Assembly (NCBI GenBank): GCA_002348385.1
Contig: DEBD01000027.1
Coordinates: forward strand, 1-34,871
Direction of reading: 5' to 3'
DNA from: Gammaproteobacteria bacterium UBA2965
Lineage (GTDB): Bacteria > Pseudomonadota > Gammaproteobacteria > Pseudomonadales > Azotimanducaceae
DNA length: 34,871 nucleotides
Part shown: one piece after another, positions 33,967 through 34,871 of the stretch
How positions within the stretch are numbered: position 1 is the stretch's first letter
Layout: every line of letters begins with the position of its first letter
The notes under the pieces: model-generated
Database searches by the model: none
The model's input: only the letters and a program-made list of their open reading frames with translations
What the model was told of the DNA's origin: nothing
Made by a program: the position numbers and the translations under genes

Positions 33967-34871
33967 ATGAAATCAATCTGGCTGGTTGGGCTTATAGCCG
34001 TCATTCCCGGCACTGTAGTCGCGCAGGAAGCGGCGCAGACCAACAACGAAATCGAAGAAGTGGTGGTGCAGGCGCACCCGCTTTCCGCCGAGGGCCTAGC
34101 GCAGGCCGCGGTCGTACTTGAAGGCGACGCGCTCACGCGCAATGCAAGCAGCAGCATCGCCGAAACCCTCGCTCGGCAACCGGGCGTCCACAACTCGTCT
34201 TACGGCAATGCCGCTGGGCGCCCGGTAATCCGGGGCCTGTCGGGACCAAGGGTCCGCGTCATGGAGGACCGTCTGGAAACGCTCGACGTGTCCGTGACCA
34301 GCGCGGATCACGCCACCACCGTGGATGCGTTGGTGGCCAACCGCATCGAGGTGCTCAAGGGACCCAGCACGCTGATCTACGGCTCCGGGGCAATGGGCGG
34401 TGTGGTCGACGTGCACACCGGAAGGGTGCCACATTTCGCTGTCGAGGAAGTGAGTGGCGGTATGGAGGTGCGAGCCGAGGATGCCAGCGAGCAGGTCAGC
34501 TTGGTAGGCAAACTGGATTTCGGGTCGGGTCCACTCGCGTTTCACCTAGACGGTTTCTATCGGGACGCGGGTGACTACGACATTCCCGGCTGCGTGGAAT
34601 CGGACGTGCTGCGAGCAGCCGAGGGCGGAGAACCGTGCGAAGTTGAAGACACCCTGCCGGGCAGCAGTCTGGAGACCTGGGGTGGTTCTGCAGGCGCCTC
34701 CTTTGTCGGGGAGCGCGGATTCATAGGTTTTGCGGTGAGCCGCTACGAGAGTGATTACGGACTCCCGGGAGGACACAGTCATGGACACGAGGACGAACAC
34801 CATGACGAAGACGAGCATCACGATGAAGATGAACACGACGAAGACGGACATCACGATGACGATGAACACGA
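33967..34871 (+). CDS. TonB-dependent receptor, ZnuD-like (3' end cut by the window)
   Basis: The first 301 codons of an outer-membrane receptor whose frame runs off the window end. A signal peptide (about 1-19, cleavage near VVA/QE) precedes a TonB box (EEVVVQA), and the plug domain with SIAETLARQPGVHNSSYG, GRPVIRGLSGPRVRVMEDR, and VLKGPSTLIYGSGAMGGVVDV. An early barrel loop at residues 270-301 is almost entirely His, Asp and Glu (11 His, 18 acidic in 32), as in zinc receptors of the ZnuD type. The likely role is zinc or similar divalent-metal uptake driven by TonB/ExbBD. The ATG at 33967 has a GAGG ribosome-binding site. I see no obvious Zur box upstream. Confidence 0.92.
   Translation, partial: MKSIWLVGLIAVIPGTVVAQEAAQTNNEIEEVVVQAHPLSAEGLAQAAVVLEGDALTRNASSSIAETLARQPGVHNSSYGNAAGRPVIRGLSGPRVRVMEDRLETLDVSVTSADHATTVDALVANRIEVLKGPSTLIYGSGAMGGVVDVHTGRVPHFAVEEVSGGMEVRAEDASEQVSLVGKLDFGSGPLAFHLDGFYRDAGDYDIPGCVESDVLRAAEGGEPCEVEDTLPGSSLETWGGSAGASFVGERGFIGFAVSRYESDYGLPGGHSHGHEDEHHDEDEHHDEDEHDEDGHHDDDEH
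34771..34871 (+). repeat. imperfect tandem repeat encoding the His/acid-rich receptor loop
   Basis: Short units alternating CAT/CAC with GAC/GAA/GAT codons recur to the window edge, for example CATCACGATGAAGATGAA and CATCACGATGACGATGAA. They encode HHDEDE-like modules in the TonB receptor. The near-repetitive DNA could expand or contract by slippage in multiples of three. Confidence 0.6.

Noticed and set aside
34546..34869. Minus-strand frame encoding a very hydrophobic Val/Ile/Met-rich protein
   Set aside because: It is exactly the reverse complement of the His/Asp/Glu repeat of the TonB receptor; GAT/GAC/CAC codons read backwards give hydrophobic residues. No independent evidence supports it.
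1..34871. tRNA, rRNA, CRISPR arrays, insertion sequences, integrases, toxin-antitoxin pairs
   Set aside because: I looked for these by eye on both strands and saw no cloverleaf-like sequence, regular repeat-spacer pattern, transposase or integrase motif.

Overview
The window is GC-rich, densely packed with genes, and reads as chromosome of a gammaproteobacterium. The strongest marker is the adjacent tRNA wobble-modification pair cmoA-cmoB. PPK1/Ppx, LemA with an M48 protease, and a ZnuD-like TonB receptor fit the same picture. The many acyl-CoA dehydrogenase, crotonase, LLM-flavin, SDR and phytanoyl-dioxygenase genes suggest a marine lipid-degrading lineage (Cellvibrionales/Pseudomonadales-like). 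That placement is inference only. I see no rRNA, tRNA, CRISPR array, IS element or prophage. Non-ATG starts are very common: about 14 of 35 genes use GTG or TTG.

Layout. 1-2 kb: an alpha/beta hydrolase and an unusual CinA-like/NadD-like fusion. 2.1-3.5 kb (minus): a MATE efflux pump. 3.6-6.0 kb: a crotonase-fold protein, an LLM flavin oxidoreductase and an SDR, facing a flavin reductase on the minus strand. 6.6-10.4 kb: an acyl-CoA dehydrogenase, LemA and a long M48 membrane protease. 10.4-14.0 kb: polyphosphate metabolism, with ppx and ppk1 tail to tail. 14.1-17.3 kb: cmoA, cmoB, a small protein with a C-terminal membrane segment, and a second acyl-CoA dehydrogenase. 17.3-22.0 kb (minus): a five-gene unit (sodium:solute symporter, small unknown protein, coniferyl-type aldehyde dehydrogenase, phytanoyl-CoA-dioxygenase-like protein, Smr-domain protein). 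22.0-22.5 kb: a gap without a confident gene. 22.5-24.5 kb: an ABM monooxygenase, a glutathione S-transferase and a convergent esterase-like hydrolase. 24.6-28.3 kb: a tightly coupled VOC protein, MoxR/CbbQ-type AAA+ ATPase and CbbO/NorD-type VWA protein. 28.3-34.9 kb: a Bax-inhibitor-1 membrane protein, a membrane-anchored EEP-fold protein, a histidine phosphatase, a ProA-like dehydrogenase, an NHL beta-propeller, a DUF2946-like small protein and a TonB receptor with a His/Asp/Glu-rich loop, cut by the window end.

How they work together. The 3.6-7.8 kb block looks like acyl-CoA or hydrophobic-substrate catabolism; the LLM enzyme could receive reduced flavin from the neighbouring reductase. 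The ppx/ppk1 pair controls polyphosphate turnover. CmoA makes carboxy-SAM for CmoB. The 24.6-28.3 kb module is the best candidate for something undescribed: a CbbQ/CbbO-like metalloenzyme-activating motor with no Rubisco or nitric oxide reductase in the window, translationally coupled to a two-domain VOC protein that could be its client. The last two genes look like metal, probably zinc, acquisition.
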